DNA of 64,000 bases from Martelella sp. AD-3 (GCF_001578105.1 NZ_CP014275.1:682001-746000); one strand, 5' to 3'. Shown: positions 1 to 8,859, counted from the stretch's first letter. Numbers and translations are program-made. Notes: a model not told the origin generated them from the letters alone.

Positions 1-1
1 G

Positions 2-781
2 CAGGCCGAATTGTTCGACATGACGATGATCTGCCACAATCTCAGCCCCAAGATCCCGACCGACGTCGCGTTCGCCGAAAGCCGCGTGCGCCCGGAAACC
101 ATCGCGGCTGAAAACGTGCTGCACGATCTCGGCGCGATCTCGATCCTTTCCAGCGACAGCCAGGCCATGGGCCGCGTCGGCGAGAACTGGGCGCGCACCA
201 TCCAGACCGCGCATTTGATGAAGGACCGGATGGGCGCCTATGACGGCGATAGGTCGGGCAATGACAACGAACGCGTTCTGCGCTTCGTCGCCAAGGTTAC
301 GATCAATCCGGCGATCGCCCAGGGCGTCAGCCATGTGATCGGCTCGGTCGAAGTCGGCAAGATGGCCGATCTCGTGCTCTGGGAGCCAGCCTTCTTCGGC
401 GCCAAGCCGAAAATGGTGATCAAGGGCGGCCTCATCTCCTGGGCGCTGATGGGCGATCCGAACGCATCGCTGCCGACGCCGCAGCCGGTTCTCTACCGTC
501 CGATGTTCGGCGCCTACGGTTCGGCGCTGCCGAAGACCCGCGTCACCTTCACATCGCTGGCAGGCTATGAGGACGGCATCGTCGACCGCTACCAGCTCCA
601 GTCGCAGGTGGTGCCGGTCTATGGCACGCGCACGATCAGCAAGAGCTCGATGGTGCGCAACAGCACGCTGCCGGAGATTGAGGTCAACCCGGAAACCTTC
701 GCGGTGACGGTCAACGGCAAGCACGCGACCGTCGAGCCGGCGACCACGATCCCGCTGAACCAGCTTCACTTCTTCAGCTGA
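2..781 (+). CDS. ureC: Urease alpha subunit, C-terminal part (5' end outside window)
   Basis: Catalytic subunit of the nickel enzyme that hydrolyses urea to ammonia and carbamate in the cytoplasm. Only the last 259 or so residues lie in the window, open at the left edge. Visible landmarks are the mobile-flap Cys-His (MICHNL, equivalent to Cys319-His320 of the Klebsiella enzyme), the Ni-ligand Asp in SSDSQAMGR, and the family C-terminus that ends in a hydrophobic residue-Phe-Ser. The residue after the flap His is Asn, whereas Klebsiella urease has His. The nickel ligands HxH, the carbamylated Lys and the other His ligands must lie upstream and cannot be checked. Accessory genes ureE, F, G and D follow on the same strand, so this is one operon. 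Family identity is certain; activity is inferred. Confidence 0.97.
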   Translation, partial: QAELFDMTMICHNLSPKIPTDVAFAESRVRPETIAAENVLHDLGAISILSSDSQAMGRVGENWARTIQTAHLMKDRMGAYDGDRSGNDNERVLRFVAKVTINPAIAQGVSHVIGSVEVGKMADLVLWEPAFFGAKPKMVIKGGLISWALMGDPNASLPTPQPVLYRPMFGAYGSALPKTRVTFTSLAGYEDGIVDRYQLQSQVVPVYGTRTISKSSMVRNSTLPEIEVNPETFAVTVNGKHATVEPATTIPLNQLHFFS

Positions 782-788
782 TTGCGAT

Positions 789-815
789 GCCGGGCGAAGC
801 AAACCTTCGCCCGGC
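789..815 (+). promoter_or_regulatory. Intercistronic hairpin between ureC and ureE
   Basis: A perfect 11-bp inverted repeat (GCCGGGCGAAG at 789-799, CTTCGCCCGGC at 805-815) with a 5-nt loop starts 8 bp after the ureC stop. No T-run follows, so it is not a typical intrinsic terminator. It could protect the 3' end of the structural-gene mRNA or cause partial termination, which would give more subunit than accessory mRNA. The 148-bp ureC-ureE gap holds nothing else I recognise. Confidence 0.6.
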
Positions 816-929
816 CCGTCCAACAACAACGACGCCGGGGACGTTCAGCCGGAAAGCGGCATCGAGGGCCAGACAGGCTCCGGTGCATTTCGGCTCTTCT
901 TTCCAGGCGCACAGAATGCGGCGAACACC

Positions 930-1517
930 ATGATCCTTGTCGAAAAAATCCTTGGCAACCTGAAGGATGCCGACTGGCACAAACGCTCCCACGAGGCGAC
1001 GGTCGACTACCTCGCGCTCGAACAGTGGGAAGCGCCGAAGAACCGCCTGCGCAAGGCCAGCGAGGGCGGAACCGAACTCGCGATCTCGCTGGCGCGCTCG
1101 GAACATCTCCACAATGGCGATGTCCTTTATTACGACGAGGCCAGCAACACCATCATCGCTGCGAAGATTGCCCTGAAAGAGGTCATGGTGATCGAGCTCG
1201 AAGGGCTCGAAACCCTGGCGCCGCAGGAGATTCTTCGGGTGTGCTTCGAGCTGGGCCACGGGCTCGGAAACCAGCACTGGCCTGCGGTGATCAAGGGCAG
1301 CACCGTCTATGTGCCGCTCTCCGTCGATCAGAAGGTCATGGCCTCGGTGATGAAGACCCATGCCTTCGAGGGCGTGAAGAGCCATTTCGCGCCGGGCGAG
1401 GAGATCGCCGCCAAGCTCGACGCGCGCGAGGTGCGCATGCTGTTCGCCGGGGCCGACGCGACGCCGCATCACCACCATGACCATGGTCACGCCCATGGCG
1501 ACCATCACCACCACTGA
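930..1517 (+). CDS. ureE: Urease accessory protein UreE, nickel metallochaperone
   Basis: UreE carries Ni(II) to the UreDFG-apourease complex. The protein has 195 residues. The N-terminal peptide-binding domain covers about residues 1-75. The metal-binding core carries the conserved segment GHGLGNQHWP (about 108-117), which holds the interface His. The last 19 residues contain 11 histidines (HHHHDHGHAHGDHHHH) and form a classic nickel-storage tail, as in Klebsiella UreE. The ATG at 930 is used because the UreE homology begins at once (MILVEKILGNL). It sits between ureC and ureF, the order ureC-E-F-G-D. Longer than tail-less UreE proteins only because of the His-rich tail. Confidence 0.96.
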   Translation: MILVEKILGNLKDADWHKRSHEATVDYLALEQWEAPKNRLRKASEGGTELAISLARSEHLHNGDVLYYDEASNTIIAAKIALKEVMVIELEGLETLAPQEILRVCFELGHGLGNQHWPAVIKGSTVYVPLSVDQKVMASVMKTHAFEGVKSHFAPGEEIAAKLDAREVRMLFAGADATPHHHHDHGHAHGDHHHH

Positions 1518-1532
1518 TCGCGAGGCAGGGGC

Positions 1533-2255
1533 ATGGCAGATGAGAACAGCAGACGGATGCGATCGGCAGACGACATGATCCTGCTTGCGCGTCTTCTGCA
1601 GTTTTCCGATTCGACGCTTCCTGTCGGTGCATTCGCCTTTTCCAACGGGCTGGAATCGGCGATCCAGACCGGCGTCGTCGCCGATGCGGCAAGCCTGGAG
1701 CGCTTCGTCGAAACGGTGGTGCGGCAGGCCTCGGGCATGGATGGCATCGCTTTCCTCCATGCCCATCGCGCGGCCCGCCGCGGTGCCTATGACTCCGTGC
1801 TCGAGGCCGACCGGGAATTGTGGAACCGGCGCGTGGGCGAGGAACAGCAGATGATGCTCGCCCGCATGGGCCGCAAGTTCGCGGAGCTTTCCCTGAAGAT
1901 CAGCACGTTTCCCGTTCTCGAACGCTGGCTGGCCGACATCAAGGAGGGCACGACGCCCGGCTGCTTTCCGGTCGGCCAGGCGGTCGCGCTGGCGCATATG
2001 GGTGCAGATGAAAAGCAGGCCTTCGTGGTCCATCAGTACGGCGTCGCGGCGATGATCATGAGTGCTGCGGTGCGGCTGATGCGGATCGATCATCTCGATA
2101 CCCAGCGCATTCTGTTTGCCGTGCAGGCCCGCGTCGAAGACGATTATGAGCGCATCAGCGGGCTGGAACTCGACGAAATGTCCGGCTTCGCGCCGGTCTT
2201 CGATGTCCTCGTCGCCCATCACACCAAAACCCATGTCCGGCTGTTCATGAACTGA
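1533..2255 (+). CDS. ureF: Urease accessory protein UreF
   Basis: UreF bridges UreD and UreG in the activation complex and gates the GTPase of UreG. The 240-residue product has the family N-terminal signature LLQFSDSTLPVGAFAFSNGLE (about 20-40), followed by an all-helical body and a C-terminal segment rich in His and hydrophobic residues (HHTKTHVRLFMN). Normal UreF length is about 225-245. It starts 15 bp after ureE; an AGGCAGGGGC-like Shine-Dalgarno lies just upstream. Part of the ureCEFGD operon. Confidence 0.95.
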   Translation: MADENSRRMRSADDMILLARLLQFSDSTLPVGAFAFSNGLESAIQTGVVADAASLERFVETVVRQASGMDGIAFLHAHRAARRGAYDSVLEADRELWNRRVGEEQQMMLARMGRKFAELSLKISTFPVLERWLADIKEGTTPGCFPVGQAVALAHMGADEKQAFVVHQYGVAAMIMSAAVRLMRIDHLDTQRILFAVQARVEDDYERISGLELDEMSGFAPVFDVLVAHHTKTHVRLFMN

Positions 2256-2294
2256 CCGGCGCAACAAGGCCGGCGGAAAAAAAGGATTGGCACA

Positions 2295-2936
2295 ATGAAG
2301 AAAATCACGCGTATCGGCATCGGCGGCCCGGTCGGATCGGGCAAGACGGCCGTGATCGAAACCATTACCCCGCGGCTGATCGAACTCGGCGTCAAGCCGC
2401 TGATCATCACCAATGACGTTGTCACCACCGAGGACGCCAAGCAGGTGCGGCGCACGCTGAAGGGCGTCTTGGTCGAGGAGAAGATCGTCGGCGTGGAAAC
2501 CGGCGCCTGCCCGCATACAGCGGTGCGCGAGGACCCGTCGATGAACATCGCCGCGGTCGAGGAGATGGAGGAGAAATATCCCGACAGCGACGTCATCCTG
2601 ATTGAATCGGGCGGGGACAACCTGACGCTGACCTTCAGCCCGGCGCTCGCCGATTTCTACATCTATGTCATCGACGTCGCCGCCGGCGACAAGATCCCGC
2701 GCAAGAACGGCGCCGGCGTCTGCCAGTCGGATATCCTGGTGATCAACAAGACCGATCTCGCCCCTTATGTCGGCGCCGATCTCGGCGTCATGGACCGCGA
2801 TTCCAAGCTGATGCGCGGCAAGAAGCCGTTCGTGTTCACCAATTGCAAGACCGGCGAGGGCGTGGACGAACTGATGAAGCTGATCATGGATATGGCGCTG
2901 TTCGACGTGACGCCCGCCGGGCAAGCCGCAGAGTGA
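2295..2936 (+). CDS. ureG: Urease accessory GTPase UreG
   Basis: SIMIBI-class GTPase that powers nickel insertion into urease. The 213-residue product shows the P-loop GPVGSGKT (residues 11-18), the invariant metal-binding Cys-Pro-His motif (C72-P73-H74 in TGACPHTAV), the switch region ESGGDNL, and the guanine-specificity motif NKTD near residue 152. All key residues are intact. It starts 40 bp after ureF with an AAAGGA ribosome site, and ureD follows after only 4 bp. Confidence 0.98.
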   Translation: MKKITRIGIGGPVGSGKTAVIETITPRLIELGVKPLIITNDVVTTEDAKQVRRTLKGVLVEEKIVGVETGACPHTAVREDPSMNIAAVEEMEEKYPDSDVILIESGGDNLTLTFSPALADFYIYVIDVAAGDKIPRKNGAGVCQSDILVINKTDLAPYVGADLGVMDRDSKLMRGKKPFVFTNCKTGEGVDELMKLIMDMALFDVTPAGQAAE

Positions 2937-2940
2937 CCCG

Positions 2941-3876
2941 ATGAGCCTTCATCAACGCCTGCGACGGATCGACGAATACCGGGAACTGAACGGGTTCCGG
3001 ACCGAGCCTCGGCAGATGCGCGCGGCCGGCCCGGGAAAGATCGGGGCGTTGCGCCTCGGCTTCTCGCAGCGTGGCGGTCGCTCCGTGCTGTCCGATCTCT
3101 ACCGGGTCACGCCGCTTCTGGTGCAGCAGGCGCTCTACTGGGACGAGGCGATGCCGGAACTGCCGATCTGCTCGATCATCTCGATCGGCGGCGGCATATT
3201 GCAGGGCGATCGCTACACAATCGATATTTCGGTGGATGAGGGCGCATGCGCCCAGGTGACCTCGCAGGGCGCGAACCGCATTCACCAGATGGATGCCAAT
3301 TACGCCTCGCAGCACCAGACGGTGACGCTTGCAAAGGACGCCTATCTCGAATTCCTGCCGGACTTCACCATCCCCTATCGGGACTCGCGCTTCATCAACG
3401 ACACCGATCTCGTGGTCCATGAAGACGCGACGCTGCTCTATGGCGAGATGATGATGACCGGCCGCAAGCATCACCACGCAAGCGAACGCTTCGGCTTCGA
3501 CCTCCTGTCGATGACCGTCAATGCCCGCCGGCCCGACGGACGCAAGCTGTTCACCGAGAAGGTGCTGATCGAGAAGGGCAACGAGACGATCGATTTTGCC
3601 GCGGTGATGGGCGGTTACGATGCCTTTGCCAACATTCTGTGCATCACGCCGCCGGCTGTTGCCGAGCGCATCCGGGAGCGGGTGAACGTCAATTTCGGCG
3701 ACGAACGGCCGCGCGCGATCTCCGGCGTCTCGACGCTTCCCAACGGCGCCGGGCTTATGCTGCGCGTGGTCGGGATCGAAAGCTACGACGTGCGCGCGGA
3801 GGTTCGGAACTTCTGGAAGGTCGTCAGGGAAGAAGCGCGCGGCAAAACGCTGCCGGAAGAGTTTCTCTGGCGTTGA
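2941..3876 (+). CDS. ureD: Urease accessory protein UreD (UreH)
   Basis: UreD is the scaffold that docks on apourease and channels nickel from UreG. The 311-residue product has the family features: GKIGALRLGFSQRGGRSVLSD near the N-terminus, the SIGGGILQGD segment (about 77-86), VTSQGANRIHQM and the FLPDFTIPYRDSRF stretch (about 139-152). It is slightly longer than the usual 270-290 residues because of the N-terminus (about 25 residues before the conserved start). It follows ureG at 4 bp, so the two are translationally coupled. Position last among the accessory genes, before the urea transporter, matches the gene order I recall for Brucella ure2. Confidence 0.94.
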   Translation: MSLHQRLRRIDEYRELNGFRTEPRQMRAAGPGKIGALRLGFSQRGGRSVLSDLYRVTPLLVQQALYWDEAMPELPICSIISIGGGILQGDRYTIDISVDEGACAQVTSQGANRIHQMDANYASQHQTVTLAKDAYLEFLPDFTIPYRDSRFINDTDLVVHEDATLLYGEMMMTGRKHHHASERFGFDLLSMTVNARRPDGRKLFTEKVLIEKGNETIDFAAVMGGYDAFANILCITPPAVAERIRERVNVNFGDERPRAISGVSTLPNGAGLMLRVVGIESYDVRAEVRNFWKVVREEARGKTLPEEFLWR

Positions 3877-3901
3877 TCACAAACTAAAAGGGGGTGCGGA
3901 T

Positions 3902-4888
3902 ATGACGGAGAAGCGCAAAGACTTTGCAACGCAATGCCTGCGCGGGGCGGGGCAGGTTTTCTTCATGGAGAACGCGCTTACGGGCGCGCTTTTCATTCTT
4001 GCAATTGGCTATGCGAGCTATGCGGGCGGCAACTGGGCGACCACGGTCGGCGCGCTTGTCGGCCTCATCGTGGCGACGCTGACCGCGCGGCTTCTCGATT
4101 GCGACGGCGACTCGATCACCTCCGGCCTGTTTGGCTTCAACGGCATTCTCGTCGGCGTCGCCATTCCCACCTTCATCAGCGTCTCGCCGCAACTCTGGTT
4201 CTACGTCGTCATCGGCGCGGCCATGAGCACGGTGGTGACGGCGGCGCTCGGGGCGATGATCACGAAGAGCTGGGGCATTCCGGGGTCCACCGGCCCGTTC
4301 GTGCTGACCGGCTGGCTGCTTGTGGCGGGCGCCTATACTTTCGGCGCGCTCGACGTCTCCGGCGACCATCCGGAACTGGTGTCGGATTATATCAAGGGCG
4401 TGACGGTGATCCCGTCTCATATCGAATTGGTCCAGATCTTCTTCCGCAATATCGGCCAGGTCTATCTTCTCGGCAACGAGATCAGCGGCGCGATCATCCT
4501 GCTCGGCATTCTGATCGCCTCGCGCGCGGCCGGCATCGCCGCCATTTGCGGTTCGCTGATCGCCATGGCGACGGCGATTGCACTGAGGGCGGAGCCGCAT
4601 TCTGTGGTGCAGGGGCTCTACGGTTTCAGCGCGGTGCTGACGGCAATGGCGGTCGGCGTGATATTCCTGAAACCGTCGCCGCGGGTGGTTGTCTACGCGC
4701 TGCTTGCTACCATCGTCACCGTGTTCCTGCAGGGGGCCTATGACGTGCTGACCGAGCCGCTCGGCTTGCCGTCCTTCACCGCGCCCTACGTGCTGGCGAT
4801 GTACCTGTTCATCGCGCCGAAGAAGCTGCTTGCACCGCATCCGCACAGCGCGGTCGGAGAGCATCTGGTCACCGATACCAACAACTAA
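3902..4888 (+). CDS. ureT: Urea transporter, UT family
   Basis: Polytopic inner-membrane channel of the UT family, which conducts urea down its gradient. The 328-residue protein shows the internal duplication of this family: the first half has GLFGFNGILVGVAIP (about 79-93) and the second half GLYGFSAVLTAMAVG (about 238-252), each following a membrane segment. About ten hydrophobic stretches are visible and there is no signal peptide. It begins 26 bp after ureD with a GGGGG-type ribosome site and is followed by an ammonium channel. The context makes the substrate (urea) convincing. Gene symbol follows Brucella usage. Confidence 0.92.
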   Translation: MTEKRKDFATQCLRGAGQVFFMENALTGALFILAIGYASYAGGNWATTVGALVGLIVATLTARLLDCDGDSITSGLFGFNGILVGVAIPTFISVSPQLWFYVVIGAAMSTVVTAALGAMITKSWGIPGSTGPFVLTGWLLVAGAYTFGALDVSGDHPELVSDYIKGVTVIPSHIELVQIFFRNIGQVYLLGNEISGAIILLGILIASRAAGIAAICGSLIAMATAIALRAEPHSVVQGLYGFSAVLTAMAVGVIFLKPSPRVVVYALLATIVTVFLQGAYDVLTEPLGLPSFTAPYVLAMYLFIAPKKLLAPHPHSAVGEHLVTDTNN

Positions 4889-4893
4889 AGAGC

Positions 4894-4916
4894 GGCGCGA
4901 CCGGGGCGGTCGCGCC
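4894..4916 (+). promoter_or_regulatory. Intercistronic hairpin between ureT and amt
   Basis: Perfect 9-bp inverted repeat GGCGCGACC / GGTCGCGCC with a 5-nt loop, followed by CAAAAAC rather than a T-run. The next gene starts 28 bp later with a strong AAAGGAG site. As at 789-815, this looks like an mRNA-processing or stability hairpin, not a full terminator. Confidence 0.5.
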
Positions 4917-4944
4917 AAAAACAAGCTTTTCAAAGGAGAAGGTT

Positions 4945-6186
4945 ATGCAAGCGATCAATGCGGGGGACACCGCGTTTGTTCTGATATGCACGGCGCTGGT
5001 CTGCATGATGACCCCGGCCCTTGCACTTTTCTACGGCGGCCTGGTCAAGCAGCGCGATGTGCTGTCGATCATGATCCAGAATTTCGTCTGCATCGGGATC
5101 GTCAGCATCATCTGGGTGTTCGGCGGTTTCAGCCTGGCCTTCGGTCCGTCGATCGGTGGGATCATCGGCGATATCCGTCCCTATTTCGGGATGTATCATG
5201 TGGGCATCAGCCCGAATGACACCTACGCGCCGCACATTCCCTTCATGATGGTGTTCGCCTATCAGATGATGTTCGCGATCATCACCCCCGCCTTGATGAC
5301 CGGTGCCTTTGTCGGTCGTTTCAAATTCGGTGCCTATCTGTTCTTCGTCGCCTTGTGGACGATCCTGGTATACCTGCCGGCAGCGCACTGGATCTGGGGC
5401 GGCGGTTTCCTGGCCAAGATGGGCGTCGTCGATTTTGCAGGCGGCATCGTGATCCACACCGCCGCGGGTTTCTCGGCCCTTGCGGCCGCCCGCTTCCTCG
5501 GCAAGCGCAAGGTCGCCGTGGGCGATCCGGAAAGCCAGCCGGCGAGCCTGCCGCTGGTGGCGCTCGGCGCGGGGCTGTTGTGGTTCGGCTGGTTCGGCTT
5601 CAATGCGGGCGGCGCCTATGCGGCGGACGCGCTTGCGGCCTACGCCTTCACAAACACCATGCTCGCCGGCGCGATTGCCATGCTGGTCTGGATGTTGTGG
5701 GAGTGGCGCGAGCACAAGCGGGTCTCCTTCTCCGGCGTTCTCGTCGGCGCGGTGACCGGCCTTGCCACGATCACGCCCGCCGCCGGCTATGTCGAGCCGA
5801 TGGCGGCGCTGCTGATCGGGGCGATCGGCGCGACGGTCTGCTACAACGCCAAATATGTCCAGGAATGGCTGAAGATCGACGACACGCTGGAAGTCTGGCG
5901 CGCCCACGGCGTCGGCGGCATGACCGGCGCGATCCTGATCGGCTTCATGGCCAGCTCGCATATCAACGCCGTTTCGGCGAGCGTGAAGCAGCTTGGCGTG
6001 CAGGTGCTGGCCGTCGTTATCGTTGCTGCCTATTCGTGGATAATCACGACGATCCTGCTAAAGATTCTCGCGGGCTTCGGCCATCTGCGGGTGGCTGACG
6101 ATATCCAGGAAGGAGGCGTCGATGAAGACATGGTTGGCGAACGCGCCTTCAATCTCTGGAACATGAAGAACGACATCAACAAGTAA
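4945..6186 (+). CDS. amt: Ammonium channel, Amt/MEP/Rh family
   Basis: Inner-membrane ammonium/ammonia channel. The 413-residue product carries the twin-histidine pore residues: H171 in GGIVIHTAAG and H321 in RAHGVGG, and the conserved recruiting Asp (D163 in VVDFAGG). Eleven membrane helices are expected. At the external Phe gate one position is Tyr106 (FAYQMMFA); the second gate Phe is present in WFGFNAGG. There is no cleavable signal peptide and no glnK beside it, unlike the second locus at 63491. Placed after ureCEFGDT and before a strong terminator, it probably handles ammonium made by urease or recaptures leaked ammonia. Confidence 0.95.
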   Translation: MQAINAGDTAFVLICTALVCMMTPALALFYGGLVKQRDVLSIMIQNFVCIGIVSIIWVFGGFSLAFGPSIGGIIGDIRPYFGMYHVGISPNDTYAPHIPFMMVFAYQMMFAIITPALMTGAFVGRFKFGAYLFFVALWTILVYLPAAHWIWGGGFLAKMGVVDFAGGIVIHTAAGFSALAAARFLGKRKVAVGDPESQPASLPLVALGAGLLWFGWFGFNAGGAYAADALAAYAFTNTMLAGAIAMLVWMLWEWREHKRVSFSGVLVGAVTGLATITPAAGYVEPMAALLIGAIGATVCYNAKYVQEWLKIDDTLEVWRAHGVGGMTGAILIGFMASSHINAVSASVKQLGVQVLAVVIVAAYSWIITTILLKILAGFGHLRVADDIQEGGVDEDMVGERAFNLWNMKNDINK

Positions 6187-6195
6187 GCTACAATC

Positions 6196-6237
6196 ACGAC
6201 AGCCGGGCGGTCTCAAGGCTGCCCGGCTGTCGTTTTG
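6196..6237 (+). terminator. Rho-independent terminator of the urease-amt operon
   Basis: A perfect 13-bp inverted repeat (6196-6208 and 6221-6233) with a 12-nt loop, ending in a TTTT tract at 6233-6236, lies 10 bp after the amt stop. It marks the end of the ure-ureT-amt transcription unit and argues that the next gene has its own promoter. Confidence 0.9.
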
Positions 6238-6264
6238 TATTTCCCGAAGACCGCCGGAGCCGCC

Positions 6265-7506
6265 GTGGATATCACCGTCATCATCTTTCTTCTGGTCTAT
6301 CTGGCGCTGGCGCTCGGCTATCTGCCGGGTTTTCGCGTTGACCGGACCGGCGCGGCGGTTGTCGGCGCGCTGGCGATGATCGGCTTCGGGCGGATCACCG
6401 ACAAGCAGGCTTGGGACGCGATCGATTACCAGACCGTCGGACTGCTGTTCGGCCTGATGATCGTCTCGGGGGCTTTCACGGTGTCCGGTTTCTATCAGTG
6501 GCTGGCCGGGCGGGTTGCCTCGCTGAAGGTCTCGCCGCCGGAACTGCTTGCGTTCCTTGTGGTCACCGGGGGCGGGCTTTCCGCCCTGCTGACCAATGAT
6601 GTCGTGATTGTCGCGATGACGCCGCTTCTGGTCTCGATCACCATGTCGCGCGGCCTCAATCCGGTTCCCTTCCTGCTCGGTTTCTGTTTCGCGACCAATA
6701 CCGGCTCGGTGGCGACGATCATCGGCAGCCCCCAGAACATGATCGCGGCGCAGACGCTCGGCCTTTCCTTCACAGGCTTCATGAAGGTGGCGCTGGTGCC
6801 GGCGGTGATCTCGCTGCCGGTGGTCTGGGGCGCGGTATGCCTGATCTATCGTAGGCGCTGGAACCTTGCTGCGGTGGAAGAGCAGCCCCCGTCCGCCACG
6901 GTCGCAGCCCCTGCCCAGAAACTCGATATCGCCGAGACCATCAAGGCGGCCATCGTCACGGTCGCCGTTGTCGCCGCCTTTGTCTTTACAGACTGGCCGC
7001 GCGAAATGGTCGCGCTTTCGGCCGCCGCCGTCATGCTGGTCAACCGTCAGGTTTCATCGAAGGAGGTCATCGGAACGGTCGACGGCAACCTTCTTCTGCT
7101 GCTGGCCGGCCTGTTCGTGGTCAATGCGGCGCTGGCCCAGACCGGAATGCCGCAGAAGGTGGTCCACGACCTTCAGAGCGCAGGCGTCGATTTCGCCAAC
7201 CCCTCGATCCTGTTCCTCGTCGCATCTGCGCTCAGCAATATCGTCGGCAACAATCCGGCGGTCATGCTGCTCGCGCCCTTCCTGCCGCATGCGGCCAATA
7301 CGGATGCGTTGGGTGCCGCCCTTGCGCTCGGCACGGGCTTTTCCAGCAACCTGATTATCTTCGGCAGCCTTGCTGGGATCATCGTGGTCGAGCAGGCGAA
7401 GGACCGGGGCGTGAAGATCGGCATGGGCGAATTCTGCCGCGCCGGCGTCCCCGTCACGCTTTTGTGCATGGTGCTCGCGCTCGCCTGGATCGCGTTTTTG
7501 ACCTGA
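6265..7506 (+). CDS. SLC13/ArsB-type anion permease
   Basis: Polytopic membrane protein of the ion-transporter superfamily (SLC13, CitM, ArsB). About 11 hydrophobic segments are visible. The family hallmarks are LSALLTNDVVIVAMTPL (first re-entrant region), ATNTGSVATIIGSPQNM (about 157-173), and in the second half SNIVGNNPAVMLLAPF and GTGFSSNLIIFGS, the two-fold repeated Asn/Thr-rich motifs that form the substrate site. The GTG at 6265 is chosen, with GGAG 7 bp upstream, because the in-frame TTG at 6235 lies inside the terminator hairpin. Product 413 residues. Substrate is unknown (sulfate, dicarboxylate, arsenite or another anion); no neighbour decides it. Confidence 0.82.
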   Translation: MDITVIIFLLVYLALALGYLPGFRVDRTGAAVVGALAMIGFGRITDKQAWDAIDYQTVGLLFGLMIVSGAFTVSGFYQWLAGRVASLKVSPPELLAFLVVTGGGLSALLTNDVVIVAMTPLLVSITMSRGLNPVPFLLGFCFATNTGSVATIIGSPQNMIAAQTLGLSFTGFMKVALVPAVISLPVVWGAVCLIYRRRWNLAAVEEQPPSATVAAPAQKLDIAETIKAAIVTVAVVAAFVFTDWPREMVALSAAAVMLVNRQVSSKEVIGTVDGNLLLLLAGLFVVNAALAQTGMPQKVVHDLQSAGVDFANPSILFLVASALSNIVGNNPAVMLLAPFLPHAANTDALGAALALGTGFSSNLIIFGSLAGIIVVEQAKDRGVKIGMGEFCRAGVPVTLLCMVLALAWIAFLT

Positions 7507-7519
7507 CGATGGCCGCGTC

Positions 7520-8518
7520 TCAGCCGTCCTTTTCGAGATAGACCGTTTGCGAGGGGAAGGCGAAGTCGGCGCCGTGGGCATGAACGATGTCGACGATTTT
7601 CAGGTAAACATCCTGCTGGATCGCCAGCCACTCGGCCCAGCGGGTCGTCTTGGTGAAGCAATAGACCATGATGTTCAGTGATGAATCGGCGAAGTCGTTG
7701 AAATAGACAAGAAGCGTCTGGTTCAGATCGATATGCTCGCTTTGATGCAGCATGGCACGGATATCGGCGACGACGGCGGCAATCTTGTCGGCATCCTCGT
7801 AGCGAAGGCCGATCGTGGTGTCGATGCGCCTGTTGCGCATCTGGCCGGGGTTTTCGACGCTGATCGAGGAGAACACGGAATTGGGAACGTAAAGCGGGCG
7901 CTTGTCGAAAGTGGTGATCCTGGTCATACGCCAGCCTATTTCCTCCACCGTGCCCTCGATGTCGCGGTCGGGCGAACGTATCCAGTCACCCAGCCGGAAC
8001 GGCCTGTCGAAATAGAGCATCACGCCCGAGAACATGTTGCTCAGGACATCCCGCCCGGCAATGCCGATGGCGATGCCGCCGAAGCCGCCGAAGGCCATCA
8101 GGCCGGAGAGGCTCAGGCCCAGATGCTCGCCGAACAGCAGCAGGAGCAACAGGACGATTGCCATTTTGAGAATACGGGCGATGCTCGTGGCGGAGGTCTT
8201 GTCGCTTCCCTTTGTCACCTGATCGGCGGTCAGGCGGTTGATCAACCGGAAGGACTGCTGCATGGCCGTCAGGCCGATCGCCACCAGCGTGATATCGTCG
8301 ATGATGTCCGGCTTGATTGCGGTGAACTTCTCCGCCGCCGCGATCTGGTCGATCGTCCTGTTGAGGAGCAGCAGAAAGCCCGTGATCGCGGCGAACAGGA
8401 GGGCGTGAAGGGAGATGCTGTGGGACCAGGCCTCTCTTTTGCGCATTCCAAGGCTGCAGGCCAGTGCGACAGCGAGAAGGGCGCCCAGAAACCCTGCATT
8501 TATCCAGTAGACGGTCAT
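7520..8518 (-). CDS. MscS-family mechanosensitive ion channel
   Basis: Small-conductance mechanosensitive channel that releases osmolytes on hypo-osmotic shock. The 332-residue protein has four predicted membrane segments before the pore helix. The pore motif is GLMAFGGFGGIAIGIAGRDVLSNMFSG (about 140-166), followed by the beta domain (DRPFRLGDWI, EEIGWRMTRITTFDKRPLYVPNS) and a C-terminal alpha/beta domain. The pattern resembles the larger YbdG-like subgroup more than the 286-residue MscS. Encoded alone on the reverse strand, its 3' end only 13 bp from the anion permease gene. Confidence 0.9.
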   Translation of the reverse strand: MTVYWINAGFLGALLAVALACSLGMRKREAWSHSISLHALLFAAITGFLLLLNRTIDQIAAAEKFTAIKPDIIDDITLVAIGLTAMQQSFRLINRLTADQVTKGSDKTSATSIARILKMAIVLLLLLLFGEHLGLSLSGLMAFGGFGGIAIGIAGRDVLSNMFSGVMLYFDRPFRLGDWIRSPDRDIEGTVEEIGWRMTRITTFDKRPLYVPNSVFSSISVENPGQMRNRRIDTTIGLRYEDADKIAAVVADIRAMLHQSEHIDLNQTLLVYFNDFADSSLNIMVYCFTKTTRWAEWLAIQQDVYLKIVDIVHAHGADFAFPSQTVYLEKDG

Positions 8519-8859
8519 AAGTTTTCAGTCCTCTGAGAACAACGGGAATGTAGCACGGCATTGACCGCCGATGGCAAGACGGAGAAAGGGAGGGAGTTTG
8601 ACATTGCGGTCGACGAGCGGAGGCCGGCCATTCGATCAGTGCGGGAATTCATCGATGGTCTCGGTTTCGGGTTCCGCGCCTGCCGGGAATGCCGCCTTTG
8701 ACGAGGCCGGTGAGGCCGCATCCTGACGCGCGTTGCTTGGGAGCCCTGAGGGGTACAGGGAGGGCGCTCCGGCTTTTCCGTCTAGTGGCTGCCGTGCTTT
8801 TTGAAAACCGTCAGGGTTGACAGTTGGCAGAGGCGCGAAGGCCGGGCTAGAACGCGAGA

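Noticed and set aside
774-2924. 716-codon reverse-strand open frame opposite ureE, ureF and ureG
   Set aside because: Its residues are His/Arg/Asp-rich without family features, and it mirrors three well-conserved genes on the plus strand. It is a shadow of GC-rich coding sequence.
6235-6264. TTG start at 6235 for the anion permease
   Set aside because: It lies in the T-tract of the upstream terminator and adds ten residues outside the family. GTG 6265 with GGAG upstream is preferred.
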